A stretch of DNA of 6,705 bases, taken from assembly GCA_903921405.1 (NCBI GenBank), contig CAIXPV010000192.1, positions 1 through 6,705 of the forward strand. Reading direction: 5' to 3'. Within the stretch, counting starts at the first letter, position 1, and every line of letters begins with the position of its first letter. This document shows positions 1 to 6,002 of the stretch, one piece after another. The stretch comes from an uncultured Actinomycetes bacterium (GTDB lineage: Bacteria > Actinomycetota > Actinomycetes > Nanopelagicales > Nanopelagicaceae). Both the position numbers and the translations under genes were made by a program. The notes beneath the pieces were generated by a model, which did no database searches, was not told where the DNA came from, and saw nothing but the letters and a program-made list of their open reading frames with translations.

Positions 1-96
1 ATCGATACATGGATTGATTTCAAGCGCAAGCAAGAGGTTGATTATGTTCGCTTGCGTCCACATCCAGCTGAGTTCGAACTGTACTTCGACATCTAA
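1..96 (+). CDS. glnA: Glutamine synthetase, type I, C-terminal end (partial)
   Basis: Only the last 31 codons are present, open at the left edge and ending in TAA. The tail contains WIDFKR, then VRLRPHPAEFELYFDI, which matches the conserved C-terminus of class I glutamine synthetase; the R-L-R-P-H-P-x-E-F core is diagnostic. The enzyme makes glutamine from glutamate, ammonia and ATP in the cytoplasm. The ending resembles actinobacterial GlnA1 rather than the GlnA2 paralogues, whose ends differ. The adenylylation tyrosine and catalytic residues lie outside the window, so regulation cannot be judged. A strong hairpin follows within 15 bp, so this transcription unit most likely ends here and does not include the downstream antiporter. 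Confidence 0.85.
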   Translation: MDTWIDFKRKQEVDYVRLRPHPAEFELYFDI

Positions 97-110
97 AGAT
101 GTATGTCCCA

Positions 111-145
111 CAAAGCCCGTCAGAAATGACGGGCTTTGCGCTTTC
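111..145 (+). terminator. Intrinsic terminator after glnA
   Basis: A perfect 12-bp inverted repeat (CAAAGCCCGTCA, 111-122, with its complement at 127-138) closes on a GAAA tetraloop at 123-126, 14 bp after the glnA stop. The downstream tract (CGCTTTCCT) is only moderately T-rich, but stem length, a stable loop and position make a terminator the natural reading. Confidence 0.8.
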
Positions 146-270
146 CTACAAGAACTCGTTTTCAAATTCTTATAAACACTATGAATATTCGCAGACTCAT
201 CCAATTATTTCCACAGGCTTTCAAACAATGATTGCTCCCATCAGTCACATTAACGATGCGGAGAAATTCA

Positions 271-417
271 ATGGCACTACTTGCACTCTTTCCTTTAGTA
301 ATGATTGGAGTGCTTCTGATGGTCTTTATAATGATTTTGGATGACTCTCACCTGGCTCACCATGAACTCTATGTCGCTCCATCTGCGATTTATGACGAGA
401 AACCAATCACAACATAG
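271..417 (+). CDS. Possible small single-pass membrane protein
   Basis: A 48-residue reading frame starts at ATG 271 with a good ribosome binding site (GGAG, 260-263, 7 nt upstream). An earlier in-frame ATG at 232 lacks such a site. Residues about 2-24 (ALLALFPLVMIGVLLMVF and on) form one hydrophobic helix, followed by a polar His/Asp/Glu tail ending in EKPITT. I do not recognise the family. It sits in the same frame as nhaA and ends at TAG 415, 12 bp before the nhaA ATG, with further in-frame stops at 418 and 424. It could be a genuine small membrane peptide cotranscribed with the antiporter, or the decayed first helix of an originally longer NhaA. A TATAAA at 171-176 might serve as a -10, but no convincing -35 accompanies it. 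Confidence 0.45.
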   Translation: MALLALFPLVMIGVLLMVFIMILDDSHLAHHELYVAPSAIYDEKPITT

Positions 418-423
418 TAGATT
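418..423 (+). promoter_or_regulatory. Candidate leaderless -10 element for nhaA
   Basis: TAGATT fits the TANNNT form of the actinobacterial -10 and ends exactly 6 nt before ATG 430, which would put the transcript start at the A of the start codon. No Shine-Dalgarno sequence precedes this ATG. No clear -35 is seen. The same arrangement recurs at three other genes in the window. Confidence 0.5.
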
Positions 424-429
424 TGAGTC

Positions 430-1227
430 ATGTTTCTTGATCTCCTAATAGCAATCTTTTTCTTTTTGGTTGGTTTAGAGATCAAGGCAAGTCTTAAAGA
501 TCTGCGAAGTACTGTAGTTCCGGTCGCGAGTGCTGTGGGTGGAATGATTGTTCCTGCGATCATTTACTTAGCCCTTAATCCAGGCTCCCATGTATGGGCA
601 AGTGCGATGCCGACCGATATAGCTTTAGCACTGGGTGTTTTGTCCCTACTTGGCAATCGAGTAGATCCACAGGTAAGGATTTTCCTTCTTACTTTAGCAA
701 TTGCCGATGACCTCTTTTCCCTTATTGTGATGGGAATCTTCTACGGAGATGACCTTGAACCAGTTAAGGCAATTTCCACTCTTATAGCTGCAAGCCTTGG
801 CTTTGTTTTGCCGTTGCGCAAACATCAGTTAAGCAAAGTTATCAAGATTCTTTCTCCAGTTTCTACCTACTTTATAGTTCCGGTGATTATCGCTGTCAAT
901 ATTCCATTGCACATTGATTTTTCAAGCTTTGGCTCTTCGACAACCGTATCGATTGTGATTGCACGGTCAATAGGAAAAATAGTCGGAATCACAATCTTTG
1001 CTGCAATGTGTATCAAATTAGGTGGGAAAGCCAGCATTTCCTTTAAGGAAATATTCGGAGTTGCCACACTTGCAGGAATGGGAATGACTGTTGCCTTGGT
1101 AATTGCAGATATAGCCGCAACCAATGAGGCTGAACTCAATCAAGTCCGATTAGGTCTTTTTATCTCTGCTCTACTCTCAGGAGTAGCTGGCTACATTTGG
1201 CTTAGAAGGACTCCTGCTGCGCGATAG
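430..1227 (+). CDS. nhaA: NhaA-type Na+/H+ antiporter, short form
   Basis: Predicted inner-membrane antiporter exchanging Na+ (or Li+) for H+. It opens directly in the helix II motif (AIFFFLVGLEIK, residues 8-19), continues with GGMIVPA (37-43), the T62-D63 pair in the PTDIALALG unwound helix, the D93-D94 ion-binding pair in LAIADDL, and K183 in SIGKIVG. These correspond to E. coli T132/D133, D163/D164 and K300, so the transport core looks intact. At 265 residues it is about 120 shorter than E. coli NhaA. Helix I and its loop are absent, and the Asp pair to Lys distance is 89 residues instead of about 136, suggesting loss of two helices (roughly VI and VII). Residues equivalent to R81 and E82, linked to pH sensing in E. 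coli, are Ala20 and Ser21. The start lacks a Shine-Dalgarno motif but has TAGATT 6 nt upstream. The 3' end overlaps the convergent permease gene. Confidence 0.8.
   Translation: MFLDLLIAIFFFLVGLEIKASLKDLRSTVVPVASAVGGMIVPAIIYLALNPGSHVWASAMPTDIALALGVLSLLGNRVDPQVRIFLLTLAIADDLFSLIVMGIFYGDDLEPVKAISTLIAASLGFVLPLRKHQLSKVIKILSPVSTYFIVPVIIAVNIPLHIDFSSFGSSTTVSIVIARSIGKIVGITIFAAMCIKLGGKASISFKEIFGVATLAGMGMTVALVIADIAATNEAELNQVRLGLFISALLSGVAGYIWLRRTPAAR
1171..1186 (-). terminator. Weak hairpin beyond the permease gene end
   Basis: CTACTC and GAGTAG flank a 4-nt loop inside the nhaA 3' coding region, 16 bp past the permease stop in the leftward direction; on the minus strand a bulged base allows two more G-C pairs. 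No T-tract follows on the minus strand, so a terminator role is only a guess. Confidence 0.2.
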
Positions 1228-2623
1228 TTTTTCGCGCTAGAAGAATATGGCCAAAGAATCCAATCAGTAGCGCGAAAATTATCCCGATATTTGAGTATGC
1301 CCAAGCACCATTTTTTCCACCAATCAGCCCCAGAAAATAACCCTGCCAGGACAACCATGACGCAAATGAGTTTGTAACAAATCCCCATCCAATAATCGTT
1401 CCTATAAACATAAGTGAAATAGATTTTCTATTCACCCTTCCATAGATTCCATGATGATCAAAAAGATCACTTTCAGAGTACGGATTCTTGCGCATTACAA
1501 CATTGGCTACAAAAATGGCCGACCAGACTGCGACAGGGACTCCCAATGTGATGAGGAAACCCTGAAAAGGTACGAAAAAGTTATCGGCAAACCAGACGAT
1601 GTAGATAGTTCCCACCAACATAATGCATGCATCAATTGATGCAGCTATATGACGCTTGACCGGTAGGCCAATAGAGATAAGGGTTAAACCTGATGAGTAC
1701 AGATCTAGAATCGCGCCTCCAACTAAACCCAAGACCGCGACTAAAGCAAAGGGAATTAAATACCAGGTTGGTAACAGTGAAGTGAGGGCTCCGATGGGAT
1801 CCATCGCAATTGCATCACTTAAATCTTTGCTGCTGCCTGAAAGAGCTGCGCCATATATAACAAGAATAATCGGAACAATGGAGGCACCAAAAACCGTCCA
1901 CCCAATAACGGCTTTGCTAGAGGCCGTGCGTGGTAAATAACGCGAATAATCTGCAGCTGAATTAACCCAACCCAAACCAATTCCTGTAACTCCAAAAATC
2001 AATGCACCGATAAATCCCTGGGTCGAACCATCTTTGATTGACGTTACCGCACTCCAGTTAACATGATGCAGAGTCAATGCAATGTAGAGAATAGTCATCA
2101 CAACTGTCACTAGAGTCAGCCACTTTTGGATCTTCATGATCACCGAAAAACCCAGCACTCCCCCAATTACTGTCAAAGCAACCGCGAAAATGAAACCAAT
2201 GATGAGCGCTGCCGTATGTTCAATATCTCCCACACGCGTGAATACGGTTCCTGTGGCAAGTGTTGCCAGCGAAACTAATACAGTCTCCCACCCTACAAAG
2301 ATTAAGTAGGACAAAACCCCGGGCACAATATTTCCCTTAACCCCAAATGCTGCACGCGATAAAATCATCGTTGTGGCATTTGATTTTTTGCCAGCTAAAG
2401 AACTAAAACCCACGAGAAGAAATGAAAGCACGGTTCCAATAATCGCTGCCCACGTAGCCTGTCTAAATGAGATTCCAAATCCCAAAAAGAACGCTCCATA
2501 GGATAGAGCCAGCAAGGAGACATTAGCCCCGGCCCATGGCCAAAAAAGGGACTTAGCGGTGCCGCTTCTTTCGGATTCTTGAATGAGATTTGTACCGTTG
2601 AGCTCTAATTCAAAAATAGGCAT
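1202..2623 (-). CDS. NCS1-family nucleobase:cation symporter
   Basis: A 473-residue polytopic protein with about 12 hydrophobic segments, the normal NCS1 length. Hallmarks are the acidic cytoplasmic N-terminus leading into SLFWPWAGANVSLL (residues 25-38), the SRAAFG motif (89-94), VGWETVLVS in helix 3 (W112) and GWVNSAADYSRYLP in helix 6. The family imports purines, cytosine, uracil, hydantoins, allantoin or thiamine precursors with Na+ or H+; the substrate cannot be settled from sequence alone. It is the last gene of the leftward run, starting 9 bp after the copC stop. There is no Shine-Dalgarno motif; TAGACT, whose TAG is the copC stop codon, ends 6 nt before the ATG. Its 3' end overlaps nhaA by 26 bp. 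Proximity to copper genes does not by itself imply a copper role. Confidence 0.9.
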   Translation of the reverse strand: MPIFELELNGTNLIQESERSGTAKSLFWPWAGANVSLLALSYGAFFLGFGISFRQATWAAIIGTVLSFLLVGFSSLAGKKSNATTMILSRAAFGVKGNIVPGVLSYLIFVGWETVLVSLATLATGTVFTRVGDIEHTAALIIGFIFAVALTVIGGVLGFSVIMKIQKWLTLVTVVMTILYIALTLHHVNWSAVTSIKDGSTQGFIGALIFGVTGIGLGWVNSAADYSRYLPRTASSKAVIGWTVFGASIVPIILVIYGAALSGSSKDLSDAIAMDPIGALTSLLPTWYLIPFALVAVLGLVGGAILDLYSSGLTLISIGLPVKRHIAASIDACIMLVGTIYIVWFADNFFVPFQGFLITLGVPVAVWSAIFVANVVMRKNPYSESDLFDHHGIYGRVNRKSISLMFIGTIIGWGFVTNSFASWLSWQGYFLGLIGGKNGAWAYSNIGIIFALLIGFFGHILLARKTIAQQESF

Positions 2624-2629
2624 TAGGAG

Positions 2630-2635
2630 AGTCTA
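2630..2635 (-). promoter_or_regulatory. Candidate leaderless -10 element for the NCS1 permease
   Basis: On the minus strand TAGACT ends 6 nt before the permease ATG, and its first three bases are the copC stop codon. It matches TANNNT. No -35 is obvious. An internal promoter here would uncouple permease expression from the copper genes; the alternative is termination-reinitiation across the 9-bp gap. Confidence 0.4.
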
Positions 2636-3262
2636 CTTGCTACGGCGCCGATCATTGAGATACCAGATGCCAATGACGGCAAAACCAAAGCCAAATTGGA
2701 TAAAATGCGTGGTATGCCGTTGGAAGAAGTTGTGCTCGACATGTGCATCGGCCGTAGTGTTCTCTGATGTCGCCGTAGCAGATGGTTCTGAGCCTGTAGC
2801 AGAAACTTCGGGATTGGCGCTGAGGGTAGGTGTTGTCGGCTCTATCTCTGTTTGAGCAGTAACTGGCTCCGGTGTTTCTGCAATTGCATTGCCCTGAACA
2901 GTGAACTGCATTGAGCCTTCAACTGGATGGCCATCTTCAGAGACAACGCGATAGTTTGCGCTAATTCGCCCCGATACATCCTTAATCCCGATAGTTGCAT
3001 AAATACGCGCACCGGCAACGATTGCCTTACCAGTTTGCAACGCTCTACCTGATGCATCCTTTACGACCAATGTATTCACATCTGCGCCTTCAAGAACAGT
3101 CAAATTGCCATCGAACTCAAACCACACTTCATCTGGCATCGACACAAGCTTGGAGTTATTTTTTGGAAAAGTATCCGTTACTTGTCCGTGCGCAGAAGCC
3201 ACAGGTGGAGCTAGAAAGAGAAGACCGATAAAGGTTAAGACGAATACAACTGCTTTCTTCAT
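2633..3262 (-). CDS. copC: CopC-domain copper-binding protein, membrane-anchored
   Basis: A 209-residue extracytoplasmic protein. A signal peptide (1-24, ending in ASA) leaves His25 as the probable mature N-terminus. The CopC domain runs to about residue 123 and ends with YRVVSEDGHPVEGSMQFTV. His25, Asp110 and His112 correspond to the classical Cu(II) ligands of CopC; no Met-rich Cu(I) site is seen. A Thr/Glu/Pro/Ser-rich linker (about 129-171) follows, then a His cluster (H174, H177, H183, H186), one membrane helix (about 188-202) and a basic cytoplasmic end (NDRRRSK). No fused CopD domain is present. The start has a clear ribosome binding site (AGGAG, 5 nt before ATG) and lies 33 bp after ycnI. 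Likely role: periplasmic-side copper binding or delivery with YcnI. Confidence 0.88.
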   Translation of the reverse strand: MKKAVVFVLTFIGLLFLAPPVASAHGQVTDTFPKNNSKLVSMPDEVWFEFDGNLTVLEGADVNTLVVKDASGRALQTGKAIVAGARIYATIGIKDVSGRISANYRVVSEDGHPVEGSMQFTVQGNAIAETPEPVTAQTEIEPTTPTLSANPEVSATGSEPSATATSENTTADAHVEHNFFQRHTTHFIQFGFGFAVIGIWYLNDRRRSK

Positions 3263-3295
3263 CGGTCTCCTGCTTTCCTATGCTTAGTGAACTAA

Positions 3296-3856
3296 TTAGG
3301 GAATGGTTGTAATTGAAGGTGCCGCGCCCCACTCAACCGTCTCTTCTGATGGCTTGGTCGAGCCATCAGTAATGAGCCAGTTCAAATAAAGAGGCAGCTT
3401 GCTGCCATCGGCCTTTGTTGTGTAACAGATCTGGGTAGTTGGGAAGTTGATCTTTTGTGGGGTCTTATTCCAAGTAACTTTCAAACCAAAGTCATAGAAA
3501 GTTCCATCATCGATCGCCCAAGACTTTGCCTTGGCTGTCCAGGTAACCGTGTAATAGTCTGGCACTTTATTAACGTCAACAGTAGTTGACGCTACAACTG
3601 AAGTCTTGAATCCCTGATGGAACTCAGGCGTTGGCTTGCCGGCTGCCGAAGGAACCTGCACCACAAAGACACTCGTTCCGTACTTATATGTCCTATAAGT
3701 GCAACCATGTCCAAGGCTAAGCCAAATACGGCTAGATTGGCCGGCCTGCAACGTATAGCCCTTCGGCTGCATGCTGACATGCGCAGATGCAGGATAAACA
3801 CCAATTCCCATAATTAAAGCCAAAACAGATATAGCTACCAAAATTTTTCTTCTCAT
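3296..3856 (-). CDS. ycnI: YcnI-like (DUF1775) secreted copper-associated protein
   Basis: A 186-residue exported protein with a signal peptide (1-25, ending in PASA) that exposes His26 as mature N-terminus, as expected for YcnI, which binds Cu(II) through its N-terminal histidine. The domain shows the family pattern: AHVSMQPKGYTLQAG, a GHGC motif (C52), W106/W113, FGLKVTW, then NFPTTQICYTT (C144) and YLNW. C52 and C144 are placed to form a disulfide. The C-terminal membrane anchor found in many homologues is missing, so the mature protein may be soluble or associate with partners. AAGGAA 6 nt before the ATG is a good ribosome binding site. It is followed by copC in the same direction, the usual companion of DUF1775 in Gram-positive copper loci. 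Confidence 0.85.
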   Translation of the reverse strand: MRRKILVAISVLALIMGIGVYPASAHVSMQPKGYTLQAGQSSRIWLSLGHGCTYRTYKYGTSVFVVQVPSAAGKPTPEFHQGFKTSVVASTTVDVNKVPDYYTVTWTAKAKSWAIDDGTFYDFGLKVTWNKTPQKINFPTTQICYTTKADGSKLPLYLNWLITDGSTKPSEETVEWGAAPSITTIP

Positions 3857-3869
3857 TGTGATTCCTTAA

Positions 3870-3898
3870 CTTATAAGTGGAATCCGCTGCAATAGCAA
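3870..3898 (-). promoter_or_regulatory. Candidate promoter for ycnI-copC
   Basis: On the minus strand TTGCTA (-35) and TATAAG (-10) are separated by exactly 17 bp. The -10 ends 13 nt before the ycnI ATG, giving a very short leader that may cut into the ribosome binding site, which weakens the call. The 74-bp gap around it is the longest in the leftward run. Confidence 0.4.
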
Positions 3899-3901
3899 CC
3901 T

Positions 3902-3931
3902 AAGAAAGACTTTGCGGGTGAAGTTTTTCTT
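3902..3931. repeat. Inverted repeat between the four-helix gene and ycnI
   Basis: AAGAAA-G-ACTT (3902-3912) and AAGT-T-TTTCTT (3921-3931) form an 11-bp stem on the plus strand (one G-U) and a 10-bp stem with an A-C mismatch on the minus strand, with an 8-nt G/C-bearing loop. It abuts the four-helix gene stop and lies just upstream of the ycnI promoter candidate. It may be an RNA hairpin limiting read-through or a protein-binding operator. Confidence 0.4.
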
Positions 3932-4413
3932 TAAGAGGTCGCAGAATAAGGCGGCGCACGTTCAAATAAATGCGCACCTAAAATCTCTGATTTCTTGCAC
4001 CATACATATTCGACGAAGTCAGCCAATTCAACTTTGACTAAGTTAATTGAATGAAAAGTGATTGGTTGCGTGATGTAGATTTCAAGTCGAGAGATTAGCT
4101 GCTCGAAATGACGTACAAGTTGGAATGAAAGCAGCAGAGCAAAGGCGTGCGCCATTGTCATGCGTAAGTCGCTGTCGGGCATTGAGAAGCAGAGATGTCC
4201 CGCCAATTGAAAGCACAACAGAATCGCAGCAAGCGTTGGTCCGCTGAAATCCTTGGGTGACTTGAAAAAGATAACCGCTGATGTAAGCAGCAAAAGCGCA
4301 GGGGCAAAAACATTAGTTGTTAGTTCGCCCCCACCAACTACATGAGCAAAAACCATGCTCAACGTAAAGAGCGACGTCAGGGCCAGCGAGCGAATGAGGC
4401 GCTGAGTTAGCAT
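3931..4413 (-). CDS. Four-helix membrane protein of the copper locus
   Basis: A 160-residue protein with hydrophobic segments at about 9-28, 35-50, 60-78 and 86-110 and a soluble tail ending near ERAPP. The overall plan (AHVVGGG at the end of helix 1, a His in helix 3, MAHAFALLLSFQLVRHFEQLI in helix 4, a terminal RxPP) resembles uncharacterised membrane proteins that accompany ycnI and copC in actinobacteria; this is from memory of the family pattern and could not be searched. Potential metal ligands cluster in or near the membrane: M20, H24, C67, H73, C75, M78, M85, M87, H89. The start is 9 bp after the dehydrogenase stop, has no Shine-Dalgarno motif and is preceded by TAAACT ending 6 nt before the ATG. 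A role as membrane partner of CopC/YcnI is inference. Confidence 0.7.
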   Translation of the reverse strand: MLTQRLIRSLALTSLFTLSMVFAHVVGGGELTTNVFAPALLLLTSAVIFFKSPKDFSGPTLAAILLCFQLAGHLCFSMPDSDLRMTMAHAFALLLSFQLVRHFEQLISRLEIYITQPITFHSINLVKVELADFVEYVWCKKSEILGAHLFERAPPYSATS

Positions 4414-4419
4414 CCGGTG

Positions 4420-4425
4420 AGTTTA
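4420..4425 (-). promoter_or_regulatory. Candidate leaderless -10 element for the four-helix gene
   Basis: On the minus strand TAAACT ends 6 nt before the ATG, its TAA being the stop codon of the upstream dehydrogenase. It matches TANNNT, and no ribosome binding site is present. If real, the copper genes would start their own transcript inside the leftward run. Confidence 0.4.
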
Positions 4426-5253
4426 GTCTAGAAAGAAATCGAGAAGGAAGTCTTTTGTACCCGGTGTCACCGAATACTTTTCGAGGTCAGTAATACCTTC
4501 AGATGCCAAGAGCTCATCATCGACGAAGAAATTACCTGTGCACTCAGTCGATGGCCGATTAAAGATAATGTAGGCGCAATCTGCCAAGATTGCTGGAGTT
4601 CGACCGGCGCTAGCATCAATACCAGGAATCATCTGAAGTGCGGCGGTATCGATCACTGTTCTTGGCCACAGGGCGTTGACAGCAATCCCATCACGCTTGA
4701 ATTCGGCAGCCATTCCTAAGACGCACATACTCATCCCGTACTTAGCCATCGTGTACGCCACGTGGTTCTTAAACCAGATGGGCTTCATCGACAGTGGTGG
4801 TGAGAGGTTGAGAATATGTGGGTTTCGTCCAGCCTCTGCCGAAGCTCGCAAATATGGGATCGCTGCTTGGGACGTTAAAAAAGTTCCACGAACATTTACA
4901 TCAAACATTAAGTCAAAGCGCTTAGCTGGAGTCGCCTCTGTTCTAGTTAAATTGATAGCGCTGGCGTTATTAATCAGGATATCGATTCCACCAAAAGTAT
5001 CGGCCGCTAGTTTAATGGCAGCTTCAATCTGATTTTCATCCCGCAAATCACATTGTATAGGTAATGCAGTTCCGCCTGCAGCGTTGATCTCGTCGGCTGC
5101 CGTGTAGATAGTTCCCGGTAACTTTGGATTGGCTTCAGCAGTTTTTGCTGCAATAGCAATTGATGCACCATCGGCAGCGGCGCGAAGTGCGATCGCTAAA
5201 CCAATTCCGCGAGAACCGCCTGTAATAAAAATTCGTTTTCCAGCAAGTGTCAT
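4423..5253 (-). CDS. Short-chain dehydrogenase/reductase, HSDL2-like
   Basis: A 276-residue NAD(P)-dependent oxidoreductase of the classical SDR fold. The TGGSRGIG nucleotide-binding motif is at 11-18, NNAS at 95-98, the catalytic Asn at N120, and the active site spans S151 to Y167-x3-K171. The stretch ILNLSPPLSMKP, then WFKNHVAYTMAKYGMSM and NALWPRTVIDTAA, follows hydroxysteroid dehydrogenase-like protein 2 closely, including the wide Ser-Tyr spacing. The SCP2 lipid-carrier domain of animal HSDL2 is absent. The substrate is unknown; lipid or acyl-CoA related oxidation is a reasonable guess given the neighbour. Its ATG overlaps the crotonase stop by 4 bp (ATGA) and it has an AAAGG ribosome binding site, so the two are translationally coupled. 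Confidence 0.88.
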   Translation of the reverse strand: MTLAGKRIFITGGSRGIGLAIALRAAADGASIAIAAKTAEANPKLPGTIYTAADEINAAGGTALPIQCDLRDENQIEAAIKLAADTFGGIDILINNASAINLTRTEATPAKRFDLMFDVNVRGTFLTSQAAIPYLRASAEAGRNPHILNLSPPLSMKPIWFKNHVAYTMAKYGMSMCVLGMAAEFKRDGIAVNALWPRTVIDTAALQMIPGIDASAGRTPAILADCAYIIFNRPSTECTGNFFVDDELLASEGITDLEKYSVTPGTKDFLLDFFLD

Positions 5254-5996
5254 GATGAACCTTTCTTTGCCATGAACTTCATGAATGCCCCCATGGCTTC
5301 ATCTGATTGCAATGCCATTGCAAATATTTCAAACTCTGCACGCATCACCGCTGCGACGGAATCATGATGGCGTGCTTTCAATAATGCTTTTGTATTAATG
5401 ATTGCTTGCGGAGGTTGCTCGGCAATTAGTGCCGCAATCTTTGAGGCAGCATTTAATGCATCGCTACTAATTTCAGACACTAGTCCCATCTCCATTGCTG
5501 CCTCTGCTCCGAAGGATTCACCAGTCATAAAGATTCGTGCAGCTCTTTGATATCCAACGAGTGCTGGAAAGAGAAACGTTGAACCAGCCTCTGGCACTAA
5601 ACCAAGGGATGCAAATGGCATAGAGAAGTTTGCACTAGGTGCGGCAACGACGACATCGCAATGCAACAACATCGTTGTTCCAACTCCAACTGCATTTCCT
5701 TTTACTGCCGCAATCAATGGCTTTGGAAAGTTCAAAAGTGCAGCCAGAAATGTTCCAACTTCACTTGAGTCAGAGGTCGGCGGATTATCCATAAAGTCCA
5801 TAATGTCGTTGCCGGCAGTAAAGTGATCACCTTCACTTGTGATGACTACAGCTCGGATTCCAAAGTCCCCAGCCGCCTCGTTTAACCCATGGGCTAGCCC
5901 TGCATACATATCCCGCGTCAGTGCGTTCATTTTGCTCGGGCGATTGAAGGAAAGGTAGCGAACTGCACCTGTCTGCGTGTCTAAGATTTCACTCAT
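5250..5996 (-). CDS. Crotonase-family enoyl-CoA isomerase-like protein
   Basis: A 248-residue single-domain crotonase. N-terminal NRPSKMNAL (18-26), the oxyanion-hole segment HFTAGNDIMDF (58-68), a second CoA-site stretch GNAVGVGTTMLLHCD (100-114) and PFASLGLVPEAGSTFLFP (127-144) are all in place. The two catalytic glutamates of enoyl-CoA hydratase are not conserved (the Glu144-type position reads Ala, the Glu164-type position reads Arg by eye alignment). Glu136 in the P-E-A-G-S motif matches the catalytic Glu of peroxisomal delta3,delta2-enoyl-CoA isomerase (ECI2). Isomerase activity in fatty-acid beta-oxidation is therefore more likely than hydration. It heads the leftward run and is coupled to the HSDL2-like gene. 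The start has no Shine-Dalgarno motif; TAAGAT lies 6 nt upstream. Confidence 0.85.
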   Translation of the reverse strand: MSEILDTQTGAVRYLSFNRPSKMNALTRDMYAGLAHGLNEAAGDFGIRAVVITSEGDHFTAGNDIMDFMDNPPTSDSSEVGTFLAALLNFPKPLIAAVKGNAVGVGTTMLLHCDVVVAAPSANFSMPFASLGLVPEAGSTFLFPALVGYQRAARIFMTGESFGAEAAMEMGLVSEISSDALNAASKIAALIAEQPPQAIINTKALLKARHHDSVAAVMRAEFEIFAMALQSDEAMGAFMKFMAKKGSS

Positions 5997-6002
5997 TCGG
6001 GT

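Noticed and set aside
165..190. Promoter with TATAAA at 171-176 for the small ORF
   Set aside because: There is no acceptable -35 at 16-19 bp and the implied leader is long; too weak to list as a feature.
232..270. Upstream ATG extending the small membrane ORF
   Set aside because: The extension (residues MLPSVTLTMRRNS) has no ribosome binding site, whereas ATG 271 has GGAG at ideal distance and begins at the hydrophobic helix.
354..450. Simple single frameshift joining the small ORF to nhaA
   Set aside because: Reading all three frames across the gap gives no NhaA-like sequence. The same-frame path has three stops and the other frames look unrelated, so one indel cannot restore a full-length protein.
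1451..1940. Two plus-strand ORFs (1451-1639 and 1656-1940)
   Set aside because: They lie antisense inside the NCS1 permease gene, have no recognisable domain and no ribosome binding site; they are shadows.
2583..3287. Several short ORFs on both strands across copC
   Set aside because: They overlap the CopC frame, which has a signal peptide, metal ligands and a membrane helix; the alternatives show none of these.
3857..3930. CsoR-type copper operator before ycnI
   Set aside because: Copper genes made it worth looking for, but no GC-rich inverted repeat of that kind is present; only the AT-rich repeat at 3902-3931 is seen.
4676..5032. Plus-strand ORF of 118 codons
   Set aside because: It is fully antisense to the well-supported dehydrogenase gene and its translation has no recognisable motif.
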